A stretch of DNA of 64,000 nucleotides from Lichenicola sp964247735. Its GTDB lineage: Bacteria > Pseudomonadota > Alphaproteobacteria > Acetobacterales > Acetobacteraceae. The translations under genes and the position numbers were made by a program. The stretch is from NCBI GenBank assembly GCA_964247735.1, contig CAXTVS010000007.1, positions 1 through 64,000 on the forward strand, read 5' to 3'. Below are positions 50,722-60,160 of the stretch, one piece after another. Below the pieces are notes generated by a model. The model was not told the DNA's origin. It saw only the letters and a program-made list of their open reading frames with translations, and searched no databases. Every line of letters begins with the position of its first letter. The first letter of the stretch is position 1.

Positions 50722-50799
50722 CGCCGGCACCGCGGACGGGGGGAAGACGGCGCACCGAAGCGCCGCGCCCCGGGGACACAGGGCCAGGAGCACCACATC

Positions 50800-51402
50800 A
50801 TGATCTTCCGGCAGGACGAACGCGTTTGTCTGTTCATCGACGGGGCGAACCTTTATTCCGCGTCGCGCAACCTCGGCTTCGACGTCGACTACCGCAACCT
50901 GCTCGGGTACTTCCGCACCCGGTGCAACGTGATCCGCGCCTACTACTATTCCGCCGTGCTCGACAGCGAGGAGTACTCCCCGCTCAAGCCGCTCACCGAC
51001 TGGCTGGCCTATAACGGCTACACCCTGGTGACGAAGGCGGCGCGCGAGTTCACCGACACCAGCGGACGGCGCCGGATCAAGGGCAACATGGACATCGAGC
51101 TGGCGATCGACATGCTCGAGCTGGCCCCCCGCATGGACCACGCCGTGCTGTTCAGCGGCGACGCCGACTTCCGCCGCCTGGTCGAGGCGGTGCAGCGGCA
51201 GGGGGTGAAGGTGTCGGTGGTGTCGTCGCTGCGCACCAGCCCGGTGATGGTCGGCGACGAGCTGAGACGACAGGCCGACCAGTTCCTGGAGCTGGCGGAC
51301 ATCGCGCCGGAGTTCACCCGGCGGCAGACCGAGCCGCGACACCGGCACGCTCCCCGCGTGGCGGCGGCGGAGGCGATCAGCGAACCGGACGAGGTGCTCT
51401 GA
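50800..51402 (+). CDS. NYN-domain (LabA/DUF88) putative nuclease
   Basis: 200 residues. PIN-like acidic residues of the NYN fold are in place: Asp14 (LFIDGANLY), Asp98 and Asp104 (GNMDIELAIDML), and Asp121/Asp123 (FSGDADFRRLVEA). AGGAG precedes the ATG by nine bases. Homologs are annotated as LabA-like NYN proteins, thought to be RNases; the substrate is unknown. The C-terminal ~40 residues are basic and poorly conserved. It is divergent from folK with a 78-base gap. Confidence 0.92.
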   Translation: MIFRQDERVCLFIDGANLYSASRNLGFDVDYRNLLGYFRTRCNVIRAYYYSAVLDSEEYSPLKPLTDWLAYNGYTLVTKAAREFTDTSGRRRIKGNMDIELAIDMLELAPRMDHAVLFSGDADFRRLVEAVQRQGVKVSVVSSLRTSPVMVGDELRRQADQFLELADIAPEFTRRQTEPRHRHAPRVAAAEAISEPDEVL

Positions 51403-51484
51403 CCCCGGGCCCGTCCCGGCGGCGCTGGACCCGACGCGTTCCGGCTGCCAGGAAGGCCGGGACCGGCGGGAACGGAGCGGAACC

Positions 51485-52156
51485 ATGGCGGCGAGAACCA
51501 CCGGCGCGCCCGTGCCTCCGGATGCGGCCGAGCCGCCGCGGGATTGTCAGCTCTGCCCCCGCCTCGCGGAGTACCGCTCGGCGAACCGGGCGTCTCACCC
51601 GGACTGGTGGAACGGCCCGGTGCCGAGCTGGGGCGAGCGCGGGGCCCGGCTTCTGGTGGTCGGGCTAGCGCCGGGCGTGCGCGGCGCCAACCGCACCGGC
51701 CGGCCGTTCACCGGCGACTACGCCGGCGTGCTGCTCTACGAGACGCTGGTCCGGTTCGGCTTCGCCCAGGGTCGCTACGGCGCCGATCCCGGGGACGGGC
51801 TGTCCCTGCCCCGCGCCCGGATCGTCAACGCGGTCCGCTGCGTGCCGCCCGGCAACCTGCCGCTGCCGGCGGAGGTGCGCACCTGCAACGGCTTCCTCAG
51901 GGCTGAGCTCGACGCCATGACCGCCAAGCGCGCGGTGCTGGCGCTGGGGGTGGTGGCGCACAATGCGGTGCTGCGTGCGCTGGGGCTTCCGGCGTCGCGT
52001 CAGCCGTTCAAGCACGGCCAGGTGCTGGTCCTGCCGGATGGACTGCTGCTGGCCGACAGCTACCACGTGTCGCGCTACAACACGAGCACGCGGCTGCTGA
52101 CGACGGACATGTTCGAGGCGGTGGTGGGCGGCCTGCGCGACCGCCTCGCAGCGTGA
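51485..52156 (+). CDS. Uracil-DNA glycosylase, family 5 (UdgB-type)
   Basis: 223 residues. Four cysteines suited to a 4Fe-4S cluster (Cys21, Cys24, Cys119, Cys134), motif GLAPGVRGANRTGRPFTGD (60-78) and the distal SYHVSRYNT (192-200) identify the UdgB family rather than family 4, which has GEAPG. Members remove uracil and some deaminated purines from DNA, a useful defence in a very GC-rich genome. It is probably transcribed with or after the NYN gene 82 bases upstream. Confidence 0.92.
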   Translation: MAARTTGAPVPPDAAEPPRDCQLCPRLAEYRSANRASHPDWWNGPVPSWGERGARLLVVGLAPGVRGANRTGRPFTGDYAGVLLYETLVRFGFAQGRYGADPGDGLSLPRARIVNAVRCVPPGNLPLPAEVRTCNGFLRAELDAMTAKRAVLALGVVAHNAVLRALGLPASRQPFKHGQVLVLPDGLLLADSYHVSRYNTSTRLLTTDMFEAVVGGLRDRLAA

Positions 52157-53129
52157 AACGACCGATGGCGGTGTAACCGGCCCGACGATCGCAAGAGTTC
52201 CGGCGGCGCCTCGGGCCGATCGTCCCGGCCGCGCGCCAAACGGCAGCAGGGAAGACGTCAGGATGGGATTCGAGGGCTGGATCCCCTCCGACGCCGTGCA
52301 GGTCGTCGAGCGCGGGTCCGGCCGCATCCCGCGATCCGCAGCCCGTCCCGATCTCGGCCGAAGGCCTGCGATGATCGCCCGTTCGTCCGCGCGGGCATCG
52401 GGCTGCCGGGCTCGCGGAGCCGATGGACCGGCTCCGCCTTCGTCCGACGCCCGGAGCAGATCCTGCGGCCTTGGCTGCCCGATCGACACCCCCGGACCGG
52501 AACCCGCAAGCGGCACGTCCTGGACTCGCGCCAAGATCCTTCGGAGCGTGATCCGGAACCTTCCAGCCTCCGCTCGTCACATCACCTTCTTGTGATCTTG
52601 GATGCCGTGCAGGGCGTTCGGCCGCAGTCCAAGGTTTGACTGGTTGTTCCATGCGCCGGAACGGTTCTTAACCGTAACGAAATAGCGGCCTTGGCGACAC
52701 GCCTCACGCGCCATGCATCCAGCGCAGCAACGAGAAGCCGGCCGCGACGCGCGACATCCGGACCTGGGTCATGGACATGTATTTACGACAGCCTGTCATG
52801 CGCCGGTCCAGGCAGGACAGTTCATTCTCGATATGACTGGCGTCGCATCGTCCAGGTCATCATACCGGGCCTGATCGATCGAATTTGAGGCGGTGTCAGA
52901 TAGTAGAACACCGCAGGGTTTATCGACAGAGTCGATTTGATACGGCAACGGTTCGGAGCCGGCCATGCCGCCTGCCTGCTCGATCAGAAGGAGCGTCGCG
53001 GTCGTAACGGCTTCACCGAGCTGCGGAGGCCGGTTTCACGAGACTTTAACGATTGTTCTATATCCGGAAGGAAGGTAGTCCGTTGCGGGTCGTTAACGAA
53101 TTACCAAGCTGCTTTTCCGGAGTGACATC
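52157..53129. other. Long non-coding stretch with declining GC content
   Basis: Nearly 1 kb without a convincing gene, exceptional for this window. Short frames at 52263-52595 and 52937-53125 lack motifs and good ribosome sites. A perfect 9-bp stem GCGGAGCCG / CGGCTCCGC lies at 52414-52437, and ATCGAC / GTCGAT inverted copies lie near 52922-52936. The right half is visibly more AT-rich than its surroundings. A weak TATATC element near 53059 may belong to a promoter for the exported protein that follows. Confidence 0.6.
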
Positions 53130-53933
53130 ATGCGACAGCTGCTCATCGCGACAACCACGTTTCTTCTTTCCGCAGCGCCGGCACTGGCGCAGACAGCCGC
53201 GCCGATAACCATGAGCGTGAACCTGACCAGCACCAGCTTCCAGGCGGCGTCCACGATCAACGCCGGCATCATCGGGGCGGGCGTCAACGGGCCAGGCCAC
53301 GCGCAGGTCGGCCTTGCCGTCAACATGAACAAGGCGAACTGGTGGGACACCAGGGCTGCCGTCGGCGAGGAGGATGGTGTCTACTCGACGATCTACCAAG
53401 GCGGACAGGGTTCCGACACCTCCGCCTACCTCGGCCAGATCGTCGCGACCGGTCTCGGGTTCGCGAGCGTGATGGAAGGCACGGTCACGATCCAGCCGCC
53501 GATCACCTCGGGGAACGGCGTTGTCGACGCCATGCTCGACGTCCAGGTCGGCGTGATCAATGTCGGCAACCAGATCTACGGCTCGAACTACAACCTGGCC
53601 CTGAAGCCCAACGGAGCAACCGCAGTCGGCTACAGCCTGAACGGCAGCGGCTGGAACTACCTCGCACAATGGTGGAACGGCAGCACGGAGGCGTTCCATG
53701 TGGACGGCTCGGGCAACGTGAAAGCCGCAGGAGCCGTGCAGGCTGGCGTGGTCACGACAGCAAGTCTTCCGCCCAACTGCACCGCCGGGCAGCAGCTCTA
53801 CGCAAGCGATGGTCGGAAGGCCGGCGAAGCGAGCGGGGGAGGATCGGGTGTTCCGGTGATCTGCACCGCGACGCGCAGGGGCTACCCGACCGCCTGGTTC
53901 AGCATGTGGAGCGGCGCGCTGGTTGCGGATTGA
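53130..53933 (+). CDS. Exported protein of unknown function, phage tail-fibre flavour
   Basis: 267 residues. Residues 1-21 are a clean signal peptide (LLSAAPALAQ). The rest is rich in Asn, Gly, Thr and Val, beta-type, with few charged residues. The end (CTAGQQLYASDGRKAGEASG then GVPVICTA) resembles a Gly-rich DGRKxGE...GTGVPV motif I associate with phage-derived structural proteins in Acetobacteraceae; this is recall, not a search result. GGAG lies nine bases before the ATG. It stands alone between two non-coding gaps, and its codon use is less GC-biased than neighbours, suggesting acquisition. Confidence 0.75.
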   Translation: MRQLLIATTTFLLSAAPALAQTAAPITMSVNLTSTSFQAASTINAGIIGAGVNGPGHAQVGLAVNMNKANWWDTRAAVGEEDGVYSTIYQGGQGSDTSAYLGQIVATGLGFASVMEGTVTIQPPITSGNGVVDAMLDVQVGVINVGNQIYGSNYNLALKPNGATAVGYSLNGSGWNYLAQWWNGSTEAFHVDGSGNVKAAGAVQAGVVTTASLPPNCTAGQQLYASDGRKAGEASGGGSGVPVICTATRRGYPTAWFSMWSGALVAD

Positions 53934-54343
53934 GCATCCGGCACAAAGCTGCTCGATGGTTGATGGGCGGGAGGCAGGCGGAGCAAGCGTCCGATCATGA
54001 ACTTATTGCTCCGCCGCTTCCCGATCACGCCAGGCTACCCTCTGTTCAGAAGGTTTGACAGGACCGAGGCATCCGATCAGCAGGAACCGGGTGCTTCTCC
54101 CGATGTCCATCAGTGTGTTGCAGCTTGTCTGCGTCCGCTGTTGGCCGGGCGGTTCCAGGAGACGCTCCGTCTACAGATTCGCCGTGACAACGGGACGACT
54201 TGTTCGGGCACGGCGAGATCAAGTGCGAGGCGCACCCCAGGATCGAACTGTCGAAGCAACCAGCCTCCTGCCGACACCCGTCGACCATGGCACTTGGACA
54301 GACGCACCCTGTTCCTGTTCGTCCTGGCAGGGAAAGGGGTTTC
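53934..54343. other. Intergenic region with no recognisable gene
   Basis: About 410 bases between the exported protein and the convergent catalase-like pseudogene. Short frames are present on both strands but none has a ribosome site, signal or family motif. Base composition is more mixed than in the core genes, like the stretch before 53130. Confidence 0.5.
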
Positions 54344-55433
54344 CTAGTCCGGCACCGCCCCCAGCGTGGTCGGCTCCACCGCCGTGATACCGTCCTGCCT
54401 CATCCGGAATGCTGCCAGCGTCGAACAAACGTGCAGCCTGGCGCGCATCAGCGAGCCCAGCGGCCGGTGCGCTTCCAGCGAATGGGACGGCCGGAAGCTC
54501 ATCCGGTCCTCGACGAACCGGACCCGTTCTGGCGACAGCGCATCCTGCCGCGGCAGCGTCAGGGTTGGCGACGGCGACATAAGGATTGTCCTGCTCCGCC
54601 CAGCTTACGGATGCGTCCTCGATCGGCATCGTTTCGGGATCAGTACAAAGCTGCACCCGCAGTTCGAACACGGCATCGTGCTCGCGGAAGTAGGCGACGG
54701 TCGCGTTGCGGAACACGTCCGGATCCGCGCCGGGATCCAGCGTCTCGCCGGACCGCGCCAGCTGCTCGGCAGACACCGGGAACAGGGCGATCTTTGCCAC
54801 GTAGTCGCCGTAACGGATCGCCGCCTGGCTGTGGTAGCTTTCCGCAAGCGAATGCAGCGGCGCATGGCCGAAGAAGTCCAGCCGGGGCACGTCGTTGCCC
54901 GTCACCGTCGTGACCGCGGCGTTCAGGATGCGTGCCGTGACCGACACCGCAGTCTTGAGCAGCTCGTGACCGCCCAACGCGGCCTCGATCTGGCGCATGC
55001 TGTTGAGAAAGGCTGCGGCATCGGCCTCGGGAAACACCGGGCCGGTAGCCAGGACGAAATCCTGCGTGTCCTCCGCATGGCCGTCGATCTTCGGGCCCGC
55101 TACGCCGAACACCTTGAGGGCAAGCCCGCGATGGGTGGAGATCTTGTCGGACAGACGCTCGCCGGGTCCTTGCGCCAGCCGTGCCAGCACCGGGTATGAC
55201 CCTGGCTGGGCGAACAGCCCCTGTCGGCGTGCCGGCGCCAGTCCGTCATGCACCACAAGGCTGCCCTTGAGCAGGCCGCTGGTCTTGGTATGGGACGCGC
55301 GCACCGCCGGGCCACCTTCGGCCTTCGAGACCTTGACGGTTTCGTTCTGCATGGAGGTGATGATGCCGTCGATGGTTTCCGTCTCGCCCGGCTCCGGGGT
55401 CTCGATGCCGAGATGATAACGCACAAGGTCCAT
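54344..55433 (-). pseudogene. Catalase-family protein gene with a single-base frameshift
   Basis: The frame from the ATG at 55433 encodes a catalase-like protein (VRASHTKTSGLLKGSLVVHDGL, SYPVLARLAQGPGERLSDK, RGLALKVFGVAG, DFVLATGPVFPEADA, ASVSWAEQDNPYVAVAN). It then runs into unrelated sequence. The expected ending (LTLPRQDALSPERVRFVEDR, MSFRPSHSLEAHRPLGSLMR, up to GAVPD) continues in a second frame to a stop at 54344-54346. Dropping one base in the three-base run at 54562-54564 joins them into ~362 residues, a normal length for this heme catalase-like family. Either a recent inactivating mutation or a sequence error. If intact, it would be a cytoplasmic peroxide-acting heme protein. Confidence 0.75.
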
Positions 55434-55602
55434 CGTACTGTCCCTTGTTTCGGGGCCGCCAACACCCGCTTCCCTAGGTCGTCTCGGCGCCTGTACGTGT
55501 CGTCAGCGGAAGCGCCAGAGCCGGTTCGGTCAAAATCGACCGCTGCGCCATTGCGGCAGCGACGCGGCACCGGAACAGGATGTCGGCCAGGACCGGCATG
55601 AC

Positions 55603-55629
55603 GGGTCCGGATGGCATGCATCCGGACCC
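55603..55629 (-). terminator. Perfect 11-bp hairpin after the 111-residue gene
   Basis: GGGTCCGGATG (55603-55613) and CATCCGGACCC (55619-55629) form a perfect 11-bp stem with a five-base loop, 21 bases after the stop of the gene at 55651-55986. No U-tract follows, so it may be Rho-assisted or protect the transcript end. Confidence 0.5.
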
Positions 55630-55650
55630 CATCGAGGTTCAGGCGAAGGG

Positions 55651-55986
55651 CTATGCCTGCGCCGACTCGGTCGTCTCCGAGGCCTGCGTCAGCGCTTCGC
55701 CGAGCGCGCGCACCTTCTCCGCGTTCTTGGTGTCGGCCTTGCCGGCCAAGGTCACGGTCTCCTTGCCGAGCTTCGCGACCAGCTTCTTGATCGCCTCGCC
55801 GTCCAGCTCCTTGGCATGGAGGTGCTTCTTCAGGCTTTCGAGATCGCGGATGATGCCCTTCACGCCCGGCGCGTCGAGCTTGCCCAGCGTTTCCTCCCAC
55901 CCCTCTATGTTCTTGGTGGCAGCGCTGATGGTGAAGCCCTTCACGCCGTCCTTGAAGTGCTTAATCGTGGCGTCGAACTGCGGCAT
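55651..55986 (-). CDS. Conserved small helical protein of unknown function
   Basis: 111 residues, highly charged (Lys/Glu/Asp) and predicted all-helical, with no signal peptide or membrane segment. The middle (APGVKGIIRDLESLKKHLHA) and end (NAEKVRALGEALTQASE) look like a compact helical bundle. No family is recognised. Its Lys-rich, AT-shifted codons differ from those of the envelope genes. It stands alone between smpB and the catalase-like gene, in a context reminiscent of stress genes. Confidence 0.75.
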   Translation of the reverse strand: MPQFDATIKHFKDGVKGFTISAATKNIEGWEETLGKLDAPGVKGIIRDLESLKKHLHAKELDGEAIKKLVAKLGKETVTLAGKADTKNAEKVRALGEALTQASETTESAQA

Positions 55987-56098
55987 GTCTTGGACCTACT
56001 TGGTTGAGGCACGGTGCTTGATCGCAACGTCGCCACCGCAACAGGCGACCGGGGCCGAGGGTTTCCGCTCCAACGCGACCGTGAGCGGGGCCGGATCC

Positions 56099-56584
56099 TC
56101 AGCCGCGGTTGCGCAGCAGCCTTGCCTTGTCGCGCTGCCAGTCGCGCGCGGCGATGGCATGGCGCTTGTCCGCGTTCTTGCGTCCCTCGCCGACGCCCAG
56201 CGTCACCTTGGCGACGCCCTTCTCGTTGAAATGGATGTCGAGCGGCACCAGCGTGTAGCCGCTCTTCTTCACCTCGCCCAGCATCTTGTCGATCTGCTTG
56301 TGATGCAGCAGCAGCTTGCGCGGAGCCTTGGGCTCGAACCGCGACAACACGCCGCCCTGGTACTCCGGGATGTAGCAGTTGAACATCCACACGGCCCCGT
56401 CGCGCTCGGCGGCATAGGCCTCGGTCAGGGTGGCGCGGCCCAGGCGCAGGCTCTTGACCTCCGGACCCTTGAGCACGATCCCGGCTTCCACCGTCTCCTT
56501 GATGGTGTAGTCGAACCGGCCCTTGCGGTTCTGCGCCGCGATGCCGTGCGAGATCATCCCGCTCTTCTTCTTGTCCTTGGCCAT
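56099..56584 (-). CDS. smpB: SsrA (tmRNA)-binding protein
   Basis: 161 residues. The OB-fold sequence ETVEAGIVLKGPEVKSLRLG and MFNCYIPEYQGG identify SmpB, and the basic C-terminal tail (ARDWQRDKARLLRNRG) is the part that enters the mRNA channel. It delivers tmRNA to stalled ribosomes. It starts eight bases after dapA. Confidence 0.97.
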   Translation of the reverse strand: MAKDKKKSGMISHGIAAQNRKGRFDYTIKETVEAGIVLKGPEVKSLRLGRATLTEAYAAERDGAVWMFNCYIPEYQGGVLSRFEPKAPRKLLLHHKQIDKMLGEVKKSGYTLVPLDIHFNEKGVAKVTLGVGEGRKNADKRHAIAARDWQRDKARLLRNRG

Positions 56585-56592
56585 GGAGCGCG

Positions 56593-57471
56593 TCAGCCGA
56601 GCAGGCCGACCTCCTCCATCGCCGCCCGCACCAGGGCGCGGGTATCGTCGCGCAGCGGGGCCAGCGGCAGGCGGCAGGTCTCGCCGGCGCGTCCCAGCAG
56701 GCTGACGGCATACTTCACCGGCGCCGGACTGCTCTCGGCGAACAGGGCGTCGTGCAGCGGCAGCAGCCGGTCCTGCAGCGCCATCGCCGCCCGGACGTCG
56801 CCGCGGTCCCAGGCCGCCTGCATCTGCGCGCACAGGGCCGGCGCCACGTTGGCGGTCACGCTGATGCAGCCGGACCCTCCGGCGGCGTTGAACGCCAGCG
56901 CGGTGCCGTCCTCGCCGGACAGCTGGCAGAACCCTGGCCCGGCGGCGCGTCGTATCTGCAGCGGGCGCAGCAGGTTAGCGGTGGCATCCTTCACGCCGAT
57001 GATGTTGGGATGGCGGGCGAGCCGCGCCATGGTCTCGACGCTCATGTCGATCACGCTGCGGGCGGGGATGTTGTAGATCACGATCGGCAGGTCGACCGCG
57101 TCGGCGATCGCCATGTAGTGCCGATACAGCCCGTCCTGCGTCGGCTTGTTGTAGTAGGGCGTCACCACCAGGGCGCCGTCCGCGCCCGCCTCCCTGGCGT
57201 GGCGGGTAGTGGCGATGGCTTCCGCCGTGCTGCTGGAGCCGGTTCCGGCCAGCACGCCGACGCGGCCGGAGGCGGCGCGGACCGCGAGGTCGATCAGCCG
57301 CCGGTGCTCCCCGTGGGTGAGGGTCGGGCTTTCGCCGGTGGTGCCGGTCGGCACGACCGCACTGGTGCCGCTCTCGATCTGCCACGCGATCAGCCGCTCG
57401 AACCCGGCCTCGTCCAGGACGCCGTCCGGCCGCATGGGGGTGATGAGGGCGACGATCGAGCCCTTGAACAT
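56593..57471 (-). CDS. dapA: 4-hydroxy-tetrahydrodipicolinate synthase
   Basis: 292 residues. The pyruvate-binding GTTGES (43-48), Tyr133 in VIYNIPARS and the Schiff-base Lys161 in IIGVKDATANL are all present. It condenses pyruvate with aspartate semialdehyde, the first committed step towards lysine and diaminopimelate, and so supplies DapD and DapE 37 kb away in this window. The dapA-smpB pair is common in alphaproteobacteria. Confidence 0.97.
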   Translation of the reverse strand: MFKGSIVALITPMRPDGVLDEAGFERLIAWQIESGTSAVVPTGTTGESPTLTHGEHRRLIDLAVRAASGRVGVLAGTGSSSTAEAIATTRHAREAGADGALVVTPYYNKPTQDGLYRHYMAIADAVDLPIVIYNIPARSVIDMSVETMARLARHPNIIGVKDATANLLRPLQIRRAAGPGFCQLSGEDGTALAFNAAGGSGCISVTANVAPALCAQMQAAWDRGDVRAAMALQDRLLPLHDALFAESSPAPVKYAVSLLGRAGETCRLPLAPLRDDTRALVRAAMEEVGLLG

Positions 57472-57623
57472 GGTCGACTCCCGTCCGACGGCGTTCGGCC
57501 GGATCCATCTGCCGCGGCGTGTCGGGCCAATCGGCGACGCCCGTTCTAGACCAGCTTGGCGCGGGCTGGAACAGGCATGCTCTTGCCGCGGATAGCGGTT
57601 CGCCGGATGCTGCAACCGCCCCG

Positions 57624-59675
57624 ATGACAGCCCGTCCCCGCCTTCCGACCTGCTCAGGAGCCGACGCGCGGACACGGCCAGGGCTGCTGTTCGCCGCCAT
57701 CCTTACGCTGGCCGGCTGTGCCAGCAGCGCGTTGCCGGTGGCGGCCGGGGCACGGGCAGACACGCAGGCGCCACCCGCGTCCGTCGAGCGCGACGCGGCG
57801 GCGGACCGGGACGACCCGGTGGCGGCGCGGCTGTCGGTGTATCTGCGCCTGCTCAGGCCCGGCGGCGGGTCGGCCGCCGAGATCACCGGGTTCCTGGCGC
57901 AGAACCCGACCTGGCCGAACCGGGTGCTGCTGGGCCAGCGTCTGGATCAGGCGATCACCGCGGAAACCGATCCGGCGGCCCTCGGCGTCGTGTGCGGCAG
58001 CGTGAGCCCGGGCTCCGCCGCCTCGCTGCTGCGCTGTGCCGGCCTTGCTTCCTCATCCGGATCCACTGCCGGGCTGCCGGACGCGGTGCCGCCGGCGCTG
58101 GTGGCGGCAGCACGCAACGCCTGGGTGCACGGCATCGACCAGCCCGAGGAGGCGTCCGCGTTTCTCGGCGTCTGGGGCCGGTTCCTGACTGCCGACGACC
58201 AGCGGCGGCGCTTCGACCGGCTCGAATGGGCCGGCAACGCGTCCGCCGCCGGCCGCACCCTGCCGCTGCTGCCGTCGACCGACCAGGCCCTGGCGACGGC
58301 GCGGCTGTCGCTCCGACGCAACGCGTCGGATGCCGATGCGGCCGCGGCGTCGCTGCCGGCGTCGGACGCGCATGATCCGGTGCTGGTGCTGGAGCTGGCG
58401 CGCTGGCTGCGTCGCAACGAGCGCGTCGATGCCGCCGTGTCGCTCTGGCACGGCGACGGGACGGCGGCGGAGGCGCGGATCGGTCCCGATCGGCTCCCGG
58501 CCTTCTGGACCGAGCGCGATGCCCTGTCGCGGGACCTGCTGGGCAGGAACCGCGACGCCGACGCGTTCGCGGTCGCCGACGACCGGATACAGGTCGAGCC
58601 TGGACCGCGGCTCGACTCCGACTTCCTCGCCGGCTGGATCGCGCTGCGCCGCCTGCACGACCCGGCGGGCGCCGAGGCGCGGTTCGCCCCGCTGATGGAC
58701 GCGACCGCCGTCATCACCCGCAGCCGCGGCGCCTACTGGACCGGGCGCGCCCGGCTGGCACGCGGCGATGCCGGAGGAGCCGCGACGGCGCTGGCCCGGG
58801 CCGCCGCTTATCCGACCACCTTCTACGGACAGCTTGCCGCCGCCCGGCTGCAGCCGCCGGCGCCCGGGCCGGCGACGCTGCTGGCGTCATCCGCGCCGGA
58901 TCCGGTCGCGGACCGTCTCCGGCAGCTGCACGATCCCGGCTGGACGCAGGCCGAGGCGATCCGTTTCGCCGGGCTCGAGCTGGCACGGGCGGCGGAGCTG
59001 CTGGTGGCCTGGAACGACCGCAGGCACGCGCGCGCCTTCCTGCTCCGCCTCGACGCGATGGCGACCACGGACACCGGCCACACCCTAGCCGCGTCGCTGG
59101 CCGACCGGCTCGGCCTGCCGGACGTGGCGGTGGCGATCGCGCGTGCGGCCGGCCGGCACGGGCTGGTACTGCGGGAAGCGGGCTGGCCGCAGCCGTTCAC
59201 CCCGCCGGATGGCGCCCTGCCTCCAGGGCTGGCGCTGGCGGTGATGCGGCAGGAAAGCAGCTTCGACCCGCAGGTCACCAGCCCCGCCGGAGCGCGCGGG
59301 CTGATGCAGCTCACCAACGGCACCGCCCGCGACACCGCACGGGCCGCCGGGCGGCCGGACCTGTCGGGCGGGGGGGCGGTCCTGTTCGATGCTGACGCCA
59401 ACATGACGCTGGGAACCGCCTATCTCGACACCCTGCTGACCCGCTTCGGCGGCGTGGTGCCGTATGCGGTGGCGGCCTATAACGCCGGCCCGCACCGGGT
59501 CGACCAATGGCTGGCGGCAGGCGATCCGGCGCGGGCGCCGGCTCCCGGGATCGATCGCCAGGACGGCATGATCGACTGGATCGAGAGCATCCCCTACGCG
59601 GAAACGCGCAACTACGTGCAGCGGGTGATGGAGAACATGGCGATCTACCGCGCCGGGCCGGGCTCGCGCGCATGA
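57624..59675 (+). CDS. Soluble-type lytic murein transglycosylase, lipoprotein-like
   Basis: 683 residues. The N-terminus (LLFAAILTLAGCASS) is a lipobox, so it is probably a periplasm-facing lipoprotein. A long alpha-solenoid (about 90-500) precedes the SLT domain: ALAVMRQESSFDPQVTSPAG with the catalytic Glu, GLMQLTNGTARD, and YAVAAYNAGPHRVDQWL. It cleaves the glycan strands of peptidoglycan to 1,6-anhydro ends. Divergent from dapA; it overlaps pgpA by ATGA. Confidence 0.95.
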   Translation: MTARPRLPTCSGADARTRPGLLFAAILTLAGCASSALPVAAGARADTQAPPASVERDAAADRDDPVAARLSVYLRLLRPGGGSAAEITGFLAQNPTWPNRVLLGQRLDQAITAETDPAALGVVCGSVSPGSAASLLRCAGLASSSGSTAGLPDAVPPALVAAARNAWVHGIDQPEEASAFLGVWGRFLTADDQRRRFDRLEWAGNASAAGRTLPLLPSTDQALATARLSLRRNASDADAAAASLPASDAHDPVLVLELARWLRRNERVDAAVSLWHGDGTAAEARIGPDRLPAFWTERDALSRDLLGRNRDADAFAVADDRIQVEPGPRLDSDFLAGWIALRRLHDPAGAEARFAPLMDATAVITRSRGAYWTGRARLARGDAGGAATALARAAAYPTTFYGQLAAARLQPPAPGPATLLASSAPDPVADRLRQLHDPGWTQAEAIRFAGLELARAAELLVAWNDRRHARAFLLRLDAMATTDTGHTLAASLADRLGLPDVAVAIARAAGRHGLVLREAGWPQPFTPPDGALPPGLALAVMRQESSFDPQVTSPAGARGLMQLTNGTARDTARAAGRPDLSGGGAVLFDADANMTLGTAYLDTLLTRFGGVVPYAVAAYNAGPHRVDQWLAAGDPARAPAPGIDRQDGMIDWIESIPYAETRNYVQRVMENMAIYRAGPGSRA

Positions 59676-60160
59676 ACGGCGGAGCCCGCTGGGCGCGTCT
59701 GGTGGCGAGCTTCGGCGGAGTCGGCTTTGCGCCGAAGGCACCGGGCACGGTGGGGACGCTGGCGGCCCTGCCGTTGGGCTGGGCGCTGCTGCAGGCGCCC
59801 TGGCTGCTGGTTGCGGCGATCGGGAGCGCGTGCGTCGGCGGGACGGTCGCGGTGCAGCGGGCCGGCGGCGGCGCCGACCACGGCTGGATCGTGATCGACG
59901 AGGTCGCCGGCCTGTGGATCACGCTGCTCGGGCTGGTCGGACTGCCACGGCTGCCGCCGCCGCATGGGATCGGCGTGGCCGTCGGACTCGGGGCGGCTTT
60001 CGGGGTGTTCCGGCTGCTCGACATCATCAAGCCCGGGCCGATCGGGCGGATCGACCGGCGCCACGACTCGCTGGGAGTCATGGGCGATGACGTCGCCGCC
60101 GGCTTCGTGGGAGCGGGCCTGCTGCTCGGGGCCCGGCTGGCGCTGAGTTGGAGCCGATGA
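59672..60160 (+). CDS. pgpA: Phosphatidylglycerophosphatase A
   Basis: 162 residues with three or four membrane helices. FAPKAPGTVGTLAALP, WIVIDEVAGLW and FRLLDIIKPGPIGRID are the PgpA motifs with metal-binding acidic residues. It dephosphorylates PG-phosphate to phosphatidylglycerol, downstream of CdsA. It overlaps slt and the CinA-type gene by ATGA at both ends. Confidence 0.96.
   Translation: MNGGARWARLVASFGGVGFAPKAPGTVGTLAALPLGWALLQAPWLLVAAIGSACVGGTVAVQRAGGGADHGWIVIDEVAGLWITLLGLVGLPRLPPPHGIGVAVGLGAAFGVFRLLDIIKPGPIGRIDRRHDSLGVMGDDVAAGFVGAGLLLGARLALSWSR

Noticed and set aside
52263..52595. 110-residue open frame in the gap after the UdgB gene
   Set aside because: No ribosome-binding site, Arg/Ala/Ser-rich composition typical of random GC-rich frames, no recognisable motif.
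54200..54913. Open frame of 237 residues on the plus strand opposite the catalase-like gene
   Set aside because: Low-complexity Arg/Pro composition in its second half and overlap with clear catalase-family sequence on the other strand.
55987..56098. GGAAAC with a downstream TGTT as an EcfG-type stress promoter for the 111-residue gene
   Set aside because: The -35 box has an extra A, the -10 match is poor, and such short motifs occur by chance.
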